Part shown: positions 8,112 through 16,693 of the stretch, in pieces
Layout: the number at the start of each line of letters is the position of its first letter
Numbering within the stretch: the stretch's first letter is position 1
Assembly: GCA_948851665.1 (NCBI GenBank)
Contig: CAQOWG010000006.1
Span: 4,026-68,025, forward strand
Length of the DNA stretch: 64,000 bases
Direction: 5' to 3'
From: an uncultured Candidatus Saccharibacteria bacterium
GTDB lineage: Bacteria > Patescibacteriota > Saccharimonadia > Saccharimonadales > Saccharimonadaceae
Made by a program: the position numbers and the translations under genes
The notes under the pieces: generated by a model
The model's input: the letters and a program-made list of their open reading frames with translations, nothing else
Database searches by the model: none
Told to the model about the DNA's origin: nothing

Positions 8112-8140
8112 TTGCAATATAGGTAGTTAAGTGATATAAT
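8112..8140 (+). promoter_or_regulatory. Sigma70-type promoter of the element defence module
   Basis: TTGCAA (8112-8117), 17 bp, TATAAT (8135-8140). The predicted transcription start is near 8147, exactly where the first structured-leader repeat begins. Confidence 0.8.
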
Positions 8141-8146
8141 GGCATT

Positions 8147-8335
8147 GTTCAAACTTTTCAAAAATTTAATTTTAGCCAGGGGATGGGGTCAAAAACTCCA
8201 TTTCAAACTAAAAGTACAGCCACGTACTAGTACTTGGGTTTGAAGCCTTGGCTACGAAAAGTTTGAACAGCCTGTACGTGGCTGTATTTTTATTATAGCC
8301 TCGACAGTACTGTTCAAACTAAACGAGGCTTCAAA
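8147..8335 (+). promoter_or_regulatory. Structured 5' leader with competing inverted repeats
   Basis: The ~189-nt leader contains several exclusive pairings. A1 gttcaaacttttc (8147-8159) pairs with A2 gaaaagtttgaac (8256-8268). B1 tacagccacgtac (8215-8227) pairs with B2 gtacgtggctgta (8274-8286), and T-rich TTTTTATTAT follows. C1 tttgaagcc (8239-8247) pairs with C2 ggcttcaaa (8327-8335) immediately before the ATG. D agcctcg (8297-8303) pairs with cgaggct (8324-8330), hiding the only SD-like GAGG. A3 gttcaaact (8312-8320) can compete with A1 for A2. This looks like an attenuator/RNA switch or an autoregulatory site. No known riboswitch class was recognised. Confidence 0.65.
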
Positions 8336-11300
8336 ATGAGTAAATTCGACTATAATGTCGGTGAGTACATCATTATATATGCTTATGCTCTACCGAATGT
8401 AACAACCCATATTGGGCACCTGAAGATTGGTAAAGCGAGTATAAAATTTTCGGAGTACGCCAATGCTGAGGATAAAGATGGCGCAGTTGAGATGGCGGTG
8501 CGTACACGTATTAAGGAGCAGCTTGGTACGGCAGATTTGAATTATGATTTAGTATTCTATAATCTCGCTATCGATCAAGATGGTAAGTCATTTATGGACC
8601 ACGAGCTCCATAGTATTTTACAACGCTCTGGTTTTCCAAAAGTTCAACATACCGAGGAAAAGACCAACGGCGAGTGGTTTGCCGTTAATCTAGAAACAGT
8701 CAAGAATGCCTTTGAAGCTGCTAAGCACAATCGGAAATCGCTCAATCCAAATGAAATTATTACCGAATCCAACGAGATTAATTTTCGCAAAGGGTCACAA
8801 ACTAAGGCCATCGAAAAGACCATAGTCGCCATTGAAAAGGGCAAAAAGCACTTTCTCTGGGATGCCAAGATGCGCTTTGGCAAAACTTTAACTTCCCTAG
8901 AAATCGCTCGGCGTATGGGCTACGGTAAAGTTTTGATTATTACTCACCGCCCAGAAGTAAATAATGACTGGTTTAACGATTTCAATACTCTGTTTGCTGG
9001 AACTTCTTATCGCTTTGGATCACGCAATAAAGGTGAAGACATTGCCGATCTACAGAAACGCTGTATTCGGAGGCCAGATGGGACTTGCGAAAATCCATTC
9101 GTATATTTTGCTTCCATTCAGTATCTTCGTCACCAAGTTAAATCACCAGAAAAACTTGCCATTCTTCGCGAAGACTGGGATATGCTAATTATCGATGAGG
9201 CAGACGAAGGTGTAAAAACTGCATTAGCCGACGAGACCATTAGCCAGATTAAACGAAACTTTACTTTGATGCTTTCTGGTACACCTTTCAACCTTCTTGA
9301 AGATTATAATGATGATGAAATCTTTTCTTGGGACTATACAAAAGAGCAAGAGCTTAAGCGTGATTGGGATGAGAAGTATCCAGGCGAGCCGAATCCATAT
9401 TATAAGTTACCTCGACTTTCTATTTATACATATAAGCTGGACAAATATCTTGAGACAAGTGAGTTTGAAAACTTATATGACAAAGCTTTTAACTTCAAGG
9501 AATTCTTTCGCGCCGACCAAGATGGTAATTTCATCCACGAAAAGTATGTACACAAGTTCTTGGATTTAATTACGACTCCATCAGAAAGTAATTTCCCATA
9601 TTCATCAGTTGAATTCCGAAATAATTTGCGACATACGCTCTGGATCGTACCTGGAGTTAAAGAAGCACGGGCATTAGAAAAACTGTTACGAGAACATCCA
9701 ATATTTGGAATGAAGGATAACGCTGGCAAATATTATTTCAATATTGCAAATGTTGCTGGCGATGGCAACGAAGAAGTTGCGGAAAAAGAATCTCGTAAGC
9801 TAGTAAGAAAAGCTATTACAGAAGATCCGTTGAGCTCATATTCCATTACAATATCCTGCGGTAAAATGACACGTGGCGTTTCCGTTCCTGAATGGTCAGC
9901 CGTATTTATGCTAAGTAATACAAGCTCCGCCAGTACATATTTACAGACAATCTTCCGCGCACAAACTCCCTGGGAATATGAGGGCATTTTAAAAACTGAA
10001 TGCTTTGTTTTCGACTTTGCACCTGATCGTACGCTAAATGTAGTAGCAGAAACGATGAAAATCAAGAAAAAGTCTCCTACCAAAGAAGAAGTTAAAGAAG
10101 CTACTGGTAAATTCCTCAACTTTTGCCCTGTTATTTCTGCAACCGATGGCAAGATGGAGGAATTCTCGACACAAAGACTACTTCACGCTATTAAGCGAGT
10201 AGCAATTCAAAAAGTTACACGGAATGGTTTTGACGACAATCGGCTTTATAACTTGGAGAACTTGTCACGTTGTACTGACGAAGAATTAGCAGATTTTGCC
10301 GAGCTAAACAAGATTGTCGGACAGAGTAGTAGCGGAGTAAAAGACGAGAATAAGATAAAAATGGCCGATAATGGCTTCACTGATGAGGAATACGAACAAG
10401 CGGAGCAAGCCGAGAAGAAAAAGAAGGAAAAGCGAGAGTTGACTCCCGAAGAGCAAGAGCTACTACGTCGCAAGCGAGAAATTGCCGAGCAGCGCAGAAC
10501 CCGTATTAGTATTTTGCGCGGAGTTTCAATTCGTATGCCTATGCTCATCTACGGATGTAAAGTTGATCAAAACGGACACGAGATTAAAGCGGATGAAGAA
10601 ATCACGCTAGAGCAATTTATTAATAATGTTGATGACGCTTCGTGGCAAGAATTTATGCCAGAAGGCGTTACGAAAGAAATGCTTAGAACTAAGTTTGCCA
10701 AGTACTACGACGAAGAAGTATTCGTTGTCGCTGGCATTGATATTCGTTTGCGAGCTCTAGCCGCAGATTATCTTGCTCCGAGTGAGCGCGTAATGGAAAT
10801 TGGAGAAATCTTTAAGAGTTTCAAGAATCCAGATAAGGAAACTGTCCTTACTCCTTGGAAAGTAGTTAATACACATATTAGCTCTACGCTTGGTGGTGCG
10901 GATTTTAATCATATTATTGAGCTTGATGAAGAAGTCGACAAGAAGGGTGAAAAGTTAGGTCTACCAAACTGGGATGACCAGGGCGAGATTACTAATATTT
11001 GGAGTAACGAAAACGCTAAAGTGCTAGAAATTAACAGCAAGTCTGGCCTTTATCCATTACTTTGTGCTTATAACTTCTATGATCAAGCCTTGGCAAGAAC
11101 TATACATAGTAAACATACTGATGAAGAAGATGTTTTTCGACAGCTTTGGGATGAAATTCTCGACAAGAATATCTATGTCCTGACAAAAAGCCCTATGGCA
11201 AAGACCATTACGGAGCGAACTTTAGCTGGATATACAGGCGCAAAAACAAATGTAGTCTATATTCCAAATTTAATTGAAAAGCTAAAAGATGAAAATTTTA

Positions 11301-12427
11301 ATCTTAATAAGGAACTAGCTGACGCGTTCGGCCTAGAAGGAGCAGAAATGTTGAAGTTTGATGCCGTAGTTGGCAACCCTCCGTATCAAGAGACTGTCGG
11401 TAAATCAGAAACACAGACTCAAAGTAATTCAAACTGGATCTACCAATACTTTCAAGAAAGTGCCGATAAACTCGGAGGACTTACTAGTTTAATTTATCCA
11501 TTCGGTGGTTGGTTCGATGCGCCAGATCGTCTCGGCGGTTTAGGTAGGAAAATTCTTAGTGATGGACACACGATCTCGGTAGATGCATATGAGGGTACTA
11601 CCGATCGCCGCGCTTGGTATCGTACAGATAAAGAGCCTCATCCAGTTTTTGGGACAAGCGCAAATTTATCAGCTGGGGTTTCGATTGTATTTCGGGATAT
11701 GAATAATATTCACTCAACTTTTACTTATTCGAACAGAATTTATACCGACGAAAGAGTAGATGTCGATATTACAGATTGGGAATCGCTCGTACCAAACCCT
11801 GTATTCCTTAAAATTGCCAGTAAACTTACTGGTAAAAAGCTGTATGACCGTATCAAGAAGGGGATATTTGGTATTGAATCGTATTTCGTGGAACAAAATC
11901 AAGACAAGGTATCTGGGGATAGTGCCGATTGGAACAATCCAGTAATGCTCTTGGCGAATGATAAATCTGGCTCTTCAGGACGTACTCAGCTATTTTGGAC
12001 CGATGTAGCTTCATTACCGAAAGGACAGGAATATGTAGATAAATACAAAGTCATTACTACATCAGCATATCCTAAGAAGTCGATTGTATCTGGTAGCCCG
12101 ATTGTATTGGATATAAAAAAGCGACTTAAAGAACTGGTTGAATGTTTGCCGAGTCAATCCGCTTTTGGCGCGAGTCGCATTGCACTTTTTATGTCGGATG
12201 ATGAAGAAGATTGTAAGAACTTTATTAAGTATACCCAGACTAGCTTCTTCGCTGCGCTTACGCTTCAAGAGCCAAATAAGCGTTCGTCGTTTGGCTTCGT
12301 AATTCCAGATCAAGACTTCACTAACAGTTCCGACATAGATTGGAGCAAAACGGTTGAGGAGATCGATGAGCAACTTTTTGCGAAATATAGTATCACGAAA
12401 GAAGAACGCCAGTTTTTAGGAGCATAA
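8336..12427 (+). CDS. GIY-YIG nuclease-DEAD helicase-adenine methylase fusion (restriction-modification-like)
   Basis: 1363 residues. Residues ~10-130 resemble the T5orf172 branch of GIY-YIG nucleases (HIGHLKIGKAS ... DHELHSIL ... NGEWFAV). A superfamily 2 helicase follows with WDAKMRFGKT (~180), IIDEADEG (~285) and SGTPFN (~314). A charged coiled-coil linker lies near 690-720. An Eco57I-type N6-adenine methylase has a degenerate motif I (LEINSKSGLYPL) and motif IV GNPPYQE (~1014). Nuclease, translocase and methylase in one chain suggests a type IIG/ISP-like restriction or phage-defence enzyme. The partner gene starts 6 nt downstream. The start codon lies in a structured leader. Confidence 0.8.
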   Translation: MSKFDYNVGEYIIIYAYALPNVTTHIGHLKIGKASIKFSEYANAEDKDGAVEMAVRTRIKEQLGTADLNYDLVFYNLAIDQDGKSFMDHELHSILQRSGFPKVQHTEEKTNGEWFAVNLETVKNAFEAAKHNRKSLNPNEIITESNEINFRKGSQTKAIEKTIVAIEKGKKHFLWDAKMRFGKTLTSLEIARRMGYGKVLIITHRPEVNNDWFNDFNTLFAGTSYRFGSRNKGEDIADLQKRCIRRPDGTCENPFVYFASIQYLRHQVKSPEKLAILREDWDMLIIDEADEGVKTALADETISQIKRNFTLMLSGTPFNLLEDYNDDEIFSWDYTKEQELKRDWDEKYPGEPNPYYKLPRLSIYTYKLDKYLETSEFENLYDKAFNFKEFFRADQDGNFIHEKYVHKFLDLITTPSESNFPYSSVEFRNNLRHTLWIVPGVKEARALEKLLREHPIFGMKDNAGKYYFNIANVAGDGNEEVAEKESRKLVRKAITEDPLSSYSITISCGKMTRGVSVPEWSAVFMLSNTSSASTYLQTIFRAQTPWEYEGILKTECFVFDFAPDRTLNVVAETMKIKKKSPTKEEVKEATGKFLNFCPVISATDGKMEEFSTQRLLHAIKRVAIQKVTRNGFDDNRLYNLENLSRCTDEELADFAELNKIVGQSSSGVKDENKIKMADNGFTDEEYEQAEQAEKKKKEKRELTPEEQELLRRKREIAEQRRTRISILRGVSIRMPMLIYGCKVDQNGHEIKADEEITLEQFINNVDDASWQEFMPEGVTKEMLRTKFAKYYDEEVFVVAGIDIRLRALAADYLAPSERVMEIGEIFKSFKNPDKETVLTPWKVVNTHISSTLGGADFNHIIELDEEVDKKGEKLGLPNWDDQGEITNIWSNENAKVLEINSKSGLYPLLCAYNFYDQALARTIHSKHTDEEDVFRQLWDEILDKNIYVLTKSPMAKTITERTLAGYTGAKTNVVYIPNLIEKLKDENFNLNKELADAFGLEGAEMLKFDAVVGNPPYQETVGKSETQTQSNSNWIYQYFQESADKLGGLTSLIYPFGGWFDAPDRLGGLGRKILSDGHTISVDAYEGTTDRRAWYRTDKEPHPVFGTSANLSAGVSIVFRDMNNIHSTFTYSNRIYTDERVDVDITDWESLVPNPVFLKIASKLTGKKLYDRIKKGIFGIESYFVEQNQDKVSGDSADWNNPVMLLANDKSGSSGRTQLFWTDVASLPKGQEYVDKYKVITTSAYPKKSIVSGSPIVLDIKKRLKELVECLPSQSAFGASRIALFMSDDEEDCKNFIKYTQTSFFAALTLQEPNKRSSFGFVIPDQDFTNSSDIDWSKTVEEIDEQLFAKYSITKEERQFLGA

Positions 12428-12433
12428 TCTCTC

Positions 12434-13396
12434 GTGCCTCAATCGGTTGATATTCTGGAAAATAACATTCGTCGGCATAACGAGCTTCTCGAAGCTCTAT
12501 TGATTGATCGTACGAGAACCACCAAACAAAAACTGCATAATATTTTATGGGCTACAGATTCATATACACATCATAAGGCAACTAGTGAAATCAAAATTGC
12601 CGACATCACTGGGGAATATACCCTACTTATTCAGCCAAGAATATCTAAATCAAAAGAAGAACAGAAATTAAGGACTCACGATAAGGCTGAAGTATTTACC
12701 CCAAAAGAAACCGTGCAACAAATGAATCAAGATATAGATTGGGGACTTGGTCATTGGCCAGTAGATCAGAATAATTGGCAGGATTACGTAGTTGAAAAAC
12801 GTCTTGAAATAACTTGTGGAGAGGCGCCTTTTATCGTAGGTCGTTATAACGCATCAAGTGGCAAGAAAGTTCTAAAACTAGAGAATAGAGTGGGTTTTCT
12901 AGATCGTAAACTGCAGGTAGTGTCTGGTTTTTGTGACAGTATAGACGATTGGCTCAAATGGACTAAGGTAGCTTTCAAGTCATCGTATGGATATGAATGG
13001 CAAGGCGATAGTCTATTGATAGCTCGCGAAAATCTACTCTATACTTTCGTAGATTACTATAATGCTAAATTCCCAGAACATTTTATCGATATGGAGAGTA
13101 AACTGAAAAATACCGACTTGAAGCTACTAAAGGAGATGGCGACTATCATATCTTGGAATATTTTCCAGATGGATGGCCTAAAATACGTGATCCCGATGAG
13201 TTGCAAGCATACCGAAGAAATAGTAAATGAAGCACCAGGGCTTCTCAAGATGCTTGGAGAAAAAGATGTTGTTAGAAAACGTATTTGTGAAGGTTGCGTA
13301 AAGTCTGATCCGAAATTGCATAATGGCAAAAAGGTTAAAGTGATGGATTGGGAAGCTAACAAACCGATATATTTTTACAAACTTATAGAACGATAG
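12434..13396 (+). CDS. Methylase partner subunit (restriction subunit M-like)
   Basis: 320 residues, GTG start 6 nt after the large fusion gene; AGGAG lies 11 nt upstream. Motifs DKAEVFTPKETV and ITCGEAPFIVGRYN resemble the small M-like proteins that accompany helicase-methylase fusion enzymes and complete the methyltransferase fold. FTP near the N-terminus is typical of N6-adenine methylase motif X. The C-terminus has C(x)nC residues (MSCKHTEE ... ICEGCVKSDP). Same operon, so probably one complex. Confidence 0.7.
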   Translation: MPQSVDILENNIRRHNELLEALLIDRTRTTKQKLHNILWATDSYTHHKATSEIKIADITGEYTLLIQPRISKSKEEQKLRTHDKAEVFTPKETVQQMNQDIDWGLGHWPVDQNNWQDYVVEKRLEITCGEAPFIVGRYNASSGKKVLKLENRVGFLDRKLQVVSGFCDSIDDWLKWTKVAFKSSYGYEWQGDSLLIARENLLYTFVDYYNAKFPEHFIDMESKLKNTDLKLLKEMATIISWNIFQMDGLKYVIPMSCKHTEEIVNEAPGLLKMLGEKDVVRKRICEGCVKSDPKLHNGKKVKVMDWEANKPIYFYKLIER

Positions 13397-13436
13397 TTTA
13401 ACCGCAGCAAATAAGATTTTAATAAAGGAGATAAAT

Positions 13437-13571
13437 ATGTTTCTAGGTAATAATAGTAACACTCAAGCACGGAACAAAAAGAAAACTCAGCAAGAAATAC
13501 GCCGCAAACAATGGATAAAGACTGAGATGGAAGATATTTTTGGTGATATGATGGATGAAATAGGGATGTAG
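13437..13571 (+). CDS. Small charged protein, 44 aa, end of the defence operon
   Basis: ATG at 13437 has a strong SD (AAAGGAG, 6 nt spacing) and the ORF ends in TAG at 13569-13571. The product starts MFLGNNSNTQARNKKKTQQ, with a basic middle and an acidic, Met-rich tail (EMEDIFGDMMDEIGM). No family recognised. It lies 40 bp after the methylase partner on the same strand; an accessory or anti-restriction role is only a guess. Confidence 0.6.
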   Translation: MFLGNNSNTQARNKKKTQQEIRRKQWIKTEMEDIFGDMMDEIGM

Positions 13572-13573
13572 GC

Positions 13574-14146
13574 CTAGAACTGCCACTCCTCGGCAGCCTT
13601 TGTCTGCCAAATATCCAAATCACACCGATGCAATACGCATCTCCCATATAACTCCTTTTCTACCCACTCCACCTTATTGGTAACTGGATTGTAATATGGT
13701 TTGGTTGGCATAAGTTCACCAAAGGGATTAATAAGCGGCTCGGTACGAGTAGACAGAGTGCGTTGTTCGTTGTTAATACTTTGCCTACTTGTCGTAGTGA
13801 CAGATACACTGCTTAAAGCCGTTAAAGCTTGGTTCTGCGGCTTTTGGCCGTCGGGACGAGTATGAGTAAGGCTCGAGCGATTCAGGGGCTTCCTGGAGCA
13901 AACTTGAGTCTTTCTGGCGTATCTACGATATCCGCTAGTGCGAGCTAGAGCTTCGCTACTCCATTTTTGATTTGCTGTGGCTTGTTTAATAGCTTCAGCA
14001 AACTCCAATTTTTCTCGGTTCCAACGCCAGAAAGTATCCTCAGAAATTCCAGCACCAAAGCAGGCATCACGGACAGTTAAGCCATCACGGATATAACCAG
14101 AGATTTGATCTACAAGTTTTGAGTTGTATTTGGTGGGTCTAGCCAT
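13574..14146 (-). CDS. Terminase small subunit-like HTH protein
   Basis: 190 residues. Residues 1-65 (MARPTKYNSKLVDQI ... GLTVRDACFGAGISEDTFWRWNREK) match the helix-turn-helix of phage terminase small subunits and related DNA-binding proteins. The rest is Ser/Thr/Arg-rich and unusual for the family, which may reflect divergence or an undetected frameshift. The gene is convergent with the defence operon, 2 bp from the 44-aa gene. No large terminase is present, so a packaging role would need a helper phage. Confidence 0.6.
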   Translation of the reverse strand: MARPTKYNSKLVDQISGYIRDGLTVRDACFGAGISEDTFWRWNREKLEFAEAIKQATANQKWSSEALARTSGYRRYARKTQVCSRKPLNRSSLTHTRPDGQKPQNQALTALSSVSVTTTSRQSINNEQRTLSTRTEPLINPFGELMPTKPYYNPVTNKVEWVEKELYGRCVLHRCDLDIWQTKAAEEWQF

Positions 14147-14248
14147 ACTTTTAATATAACATTTTCTGCACAGAAAGTTTTTCTACACCAATAGCGGAAT
14201 GTATAAGAAAACCCGTAAAACTACCCCAGTCAATGTTATAATTAGCCT

Positions 14249-14635
14249 ATGAAACATACTGGTAAAATCATTATTCCTAATGGCGTCAATGTCTGGCCAC
14301 ACGAACTTGAATCCGCTAAAGTGTTAATTCGATATGGACATACTGTTGAATTTCTTAAAGCCATAGATCAAAAAGGTAAGCAAACCGCTGATTGCTTGGT
14401 CGATGGCAGTACTTGGGAAATGAAAGCTCCGAAAGCGAGCAATATTAAGGCCGTCGAAAGAAATCTAAAACGTGGTAAATGGCAATCTTGCCGAATTGTA
14501 TTTGATTCCCGTAGAATGAAATACGTTCCCGATAAAGCCATTGAACGAGAGCTTAGGAAACGCTTCGCTGAGATCAAGGAGATTGAGAGAATTAAGTTCA
14601 TCAATCGCCACGGTCAAGTGATTGACATTTCTTAG
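14249..14635 (+). CDS. CdiA-CT-like tRNase/nuclease domain protein
   Basis: 128 residues. The pattern LIRYGHTVEFLKA ... KQTADCLVDGSTWEMKAPKASN ... RNLKRGKWQSCRIVFDSRRMK matches the CdiA C-terminal tRNase fold (PF18451-like, PD-(D/E)XK-type), with D, E and K in DCLVDGSTWEMK as likely catalytic residues. It is free-standing, with no delivery domain. TATAAT (14237-14242) lies 6 nt before the ATG, suggesting a leaderless mRNA. No clear cognate immunity gene is adjacent. Confidence 0.7.
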   Translation: MKHTGKIIIPNGVNVWPHELESAKVLIRYGHTVEFLKAIDQKGKQTADCLVDGSTWEMKAPKASNIKAVERNLKRGKWQSCRIVFDSRRMKYVPDKAIERELRKRFAEIKEIERIKFINRHGQVIDIS

Positions 14636-14658
14636 GAGTTTGCTATAATAAGGTTATC

Positions 14659-14707
14659 GAAGCTTCTGCACGGTGCGTTAGTCACCTTCCGTAGAGGCTT
14701 CTTTTTT
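14659..14707 (+). terminator. Rho-independent terminator after the CdiA-CT-like gene
   Basis: An imperfect stem, gaagcttctgcacgg (from 14659) with ccgtagaggcttc (to 14701), is followed by TTTTTT. It overlaps the last codons of the convergent PIN gene. Confidence 0.7.
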
Positions 14708-15154
14708 GACTTGATCCTCTAGTAGCACATAAAATTGACTTTTGTTTATTGTTTTTATACTGAAAGTATTTGCGAGCTTTACTACTCCTTTATCTTCAGT
14801 AACTATAATCCATTGTGTCCTTAGCATACTTCCAAGCTCTTTACGCTGTTCGCTCAGTACAGTTGCGACTAGTAATACGTCACCGTTGCCTTCATTATTA
14901 TATAAGTCGACAATTTTATCTGCATTTAGCATTACATTCCGTAACTGATCTAGTACATCGACTGTTATTTCGATCTTTTGCTCTGCCAACATCCTCTGAT
15001 CTAACGTTAGGTTATCTCTCAGTTCGTAAACAATTTCTTCTGGGAAAAAACAGAATTTTTTAAAAAACACGGTCTTCGTCCATTCTTCCTGTAATGTAGC
15101 GGCTGGCGTGGTATCTATCAAGTATTTTGTTTCCACGAAGATATTTGACGTCAT
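14678..15154 (-). CDS. PIN-domain protein (DUF4411-like), probable toxin ribonuclease
   Basis: 158 residues. The acidic residues lie where a PIN nuclease needs them: KYLIDTTP (Asp), PEEIVYELRD (Glu), NNEGNGDVLLVA (Asp) and IIVTEDKGVVKLA (Asp), the last like the common VTxDxxxxxxA motif. PIN proteins of this kind often pair with ImmA/IrrE-like partners. Its ATG overlaps the stop of the 399-codon partner as ATGA, so the two are translationally coupled. RNA cleavage is inferred from the family. Confidence 0.7.
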   Translation of the reverse strand: MTSNIFVETKYLIDTTPAATLQEEWTKTVFFKKFCFFPEEIVYELRDNLTLDQRMLAEQKIEITVDVLDQLRNVMLNADKIVDLYNNEGNGDVLLVATVLSEQRKELGSMLRTQWIIVTEDKGVVKLANTFSIKTINKSQFYVLLEDQVKKEASTEGD

Positions 15155-16353
15155 AGTGCGGCTCCAATTTGTTCAATAAAACTGGTGGATTTACGATGTC
15201 GGCCCAATAAACGGCAAGCTTCACCGTGCGAAATTGTGCCAGTAGATAGTAACTGTAAAACACTAGCCGTAAATTTTCGTCCGTTATAGTTAATGATTCG
15301 AGTCGTCTCATTAATCTTGAAAGGTATGTTTCGGCTTTTTGCTATAGCAAGCTTTCTCTCGTCATCAAGTTGTTCAAAATAACGTTCAAACTTGTCGCTA
15401 TCTATAAGTTGCAAACGCTTTAATCGCATTAGGACCATACTCGGGGTTACTTTGAATATGCTGGATAAATTACGTATATCATCAATTGACTCAATAACAG
15501 CGCCATCTATCATTTCCCGCGACATTAATATTTCCTCCGCAATTATATATTCCCTAACTTCGATTGGACTTTTGAGCTTGGAATCGTAAGAGACTGGAGA
15601 AAAATGGTCTAATGACATACAGACGAGCAGTAGTATTATTGTAAAAATTCTTCTTCCAGTAGGATCTGCTATATCCGACTCGTCTTTACTATAAAGGAAG
15701 ATAGCAGGGTATTTTTTATGTTTAACGGCTATACCGCTAAATCTAACACCTTCCTTGATTGCTTGAGGCATTGCGCCTCTTTGACTCCTTGAAATCAGGA
15801 TATTAGCACGTTCAAGTTCATCTATCAAAAACTTATACGCATTCTCTTTGGTCTTGTATCCTCGCATCTTATCCATATCCAGGTTGAGCGCCTTTAGAAT
15901 ATTTCTTGCGTGCGTTTGGATATCTTGCTCCTTTTGCAAATGTAAAATCGGATTATCTGGGACACCCTTATTATGTTTTGCCAGAAAAAACTGTCGCTTT
16001 CTGATATCTTTAACTATTAGGTTGATATCTTTTATCTCAACATTACCACGACCAGCCATAGATATTAGGCCGTTGTCTACACCTTGGAATAATAGCTGTT
16101 CGTTGTGCCTAATGTTCGCATCGACGATTTTTTGAGGAGCAAAGAATAATGAATATGGTATTCGTGCTTTTCGTGCCAATTCAATAAGCTTACTTATTTT
16201 AATTTTTCTTTCAGCAATAGCACGTTGATAATCTGATAAATAGTAGACGTGCGAGGACCCCTCAAATAGTTTCTTGAAGATTTCTAGATCGATATAAACA
16301 TACTTTGCATCAATAGCTACGGACATTAAATTGTCGGAATTTGAATCATTCAC
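15151..16353 (-). CDS. ImmA/IrrE (COG2856)-like protein with degenerate protease site
   Basis: 400 residues. The segment KISKLIELARKARIPYSLFFAP and the later IVKDIRKRQFFLA match the HTH-like N-terminus of XRE-COG2856 proteins. AIFLYSKDESDIADPTGRRIFTIILLLVCMS lines up with the region that normally reads R-FTLxHELxH, but HExxH is absent. Downstream REYIIAEEILMSREMI keeps the usual E-A/LLMP-like helix. It is therefore probably a pseudo-protease antitoxin or regulator for the coupled PIN protein. SD AAGGAG precedes the ATG by about 10 nt. Confidence 0.65.
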   Translation of the reverse strand: MNDSNSDNLMSVAIDAKYVYIDLEIFKKLFEGSSHVYYLSDYQRAIAERKIKISKLIELARKARIPYSLFFAPQKIVDANIRHNEQLLFQGVDNGLISMAGRGNVEIKDINLIVKDIRKRQFFLAKHNKGVPDNPILHLQKEQDIQTHARNILKALNLDMDKMRGYKTKENAYKFLIDELERANILISRSQRGAMPQAIKEGVRFSGIAVKHKKYPAIFLYSKDESDIADPTGRRIFTIILLLVCMSLDHFSPVSYDSKLKSPIEVREYIIAEEILMSREMIDGAVIESIDDIRNLSSIFKVTPSMVLMRLKRLQLIDSDKFERYFEQLDDERKLAIAKSRNIPFKINETTRIINYNGRKFTASVLQLLSTGTISHGEACRLLGRHRKSTSFIEQIGAAL

Positions 16354-16693
16354 CTCCTGCTCCTTTTTTGTATTATATCATATTTTACTAGACACGCATC
16401 TATCCCACACCTTATTAACGTGGATTACTTGCAATGTGTTATTAGGTTCGTTATATTCGGGGTAGGGGCATTAGTTTTACATCGATCATCAAAAAACACA
16501 GTATAGCTGATGCAATATTACTATACCACAAAATATAATGGTCCTCACCCTGCACTAATTTTGCTCGCCAAAAGCACAGTAATCAGTTATAATATTATTA
16601 ACATCCCATCAATGTTCGATCGTATATGAAACTAACAGGTTTACCCTCTAACAAATCATCTATAATTAAAGTTCGAACCTCGTTGATGGCGGT
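16354..16693. other. Element right-end non-coding region
   Basis: 340 bp with no convincing plus-strand gene. It holds the promoter region of the PIN/ImmA pair, an isolated TATAAT at 16661-16666 pointing toward the lysozyme gene, and a T-loop-like GTTCGAA 22 bp before the right repeat. In an excised circle the minus strand of 16594-16693 would supply a new in-frame C-terminus for the recombinase. Confidence 0.5.

Noticed and set aside
13574..14146. Transposase or resolvase for the HTH protein
   Set aside because: Only an HTH is visible. No DDE, serine or tyrosine recombinase motif and no terminal inverted repeats were seen around it.
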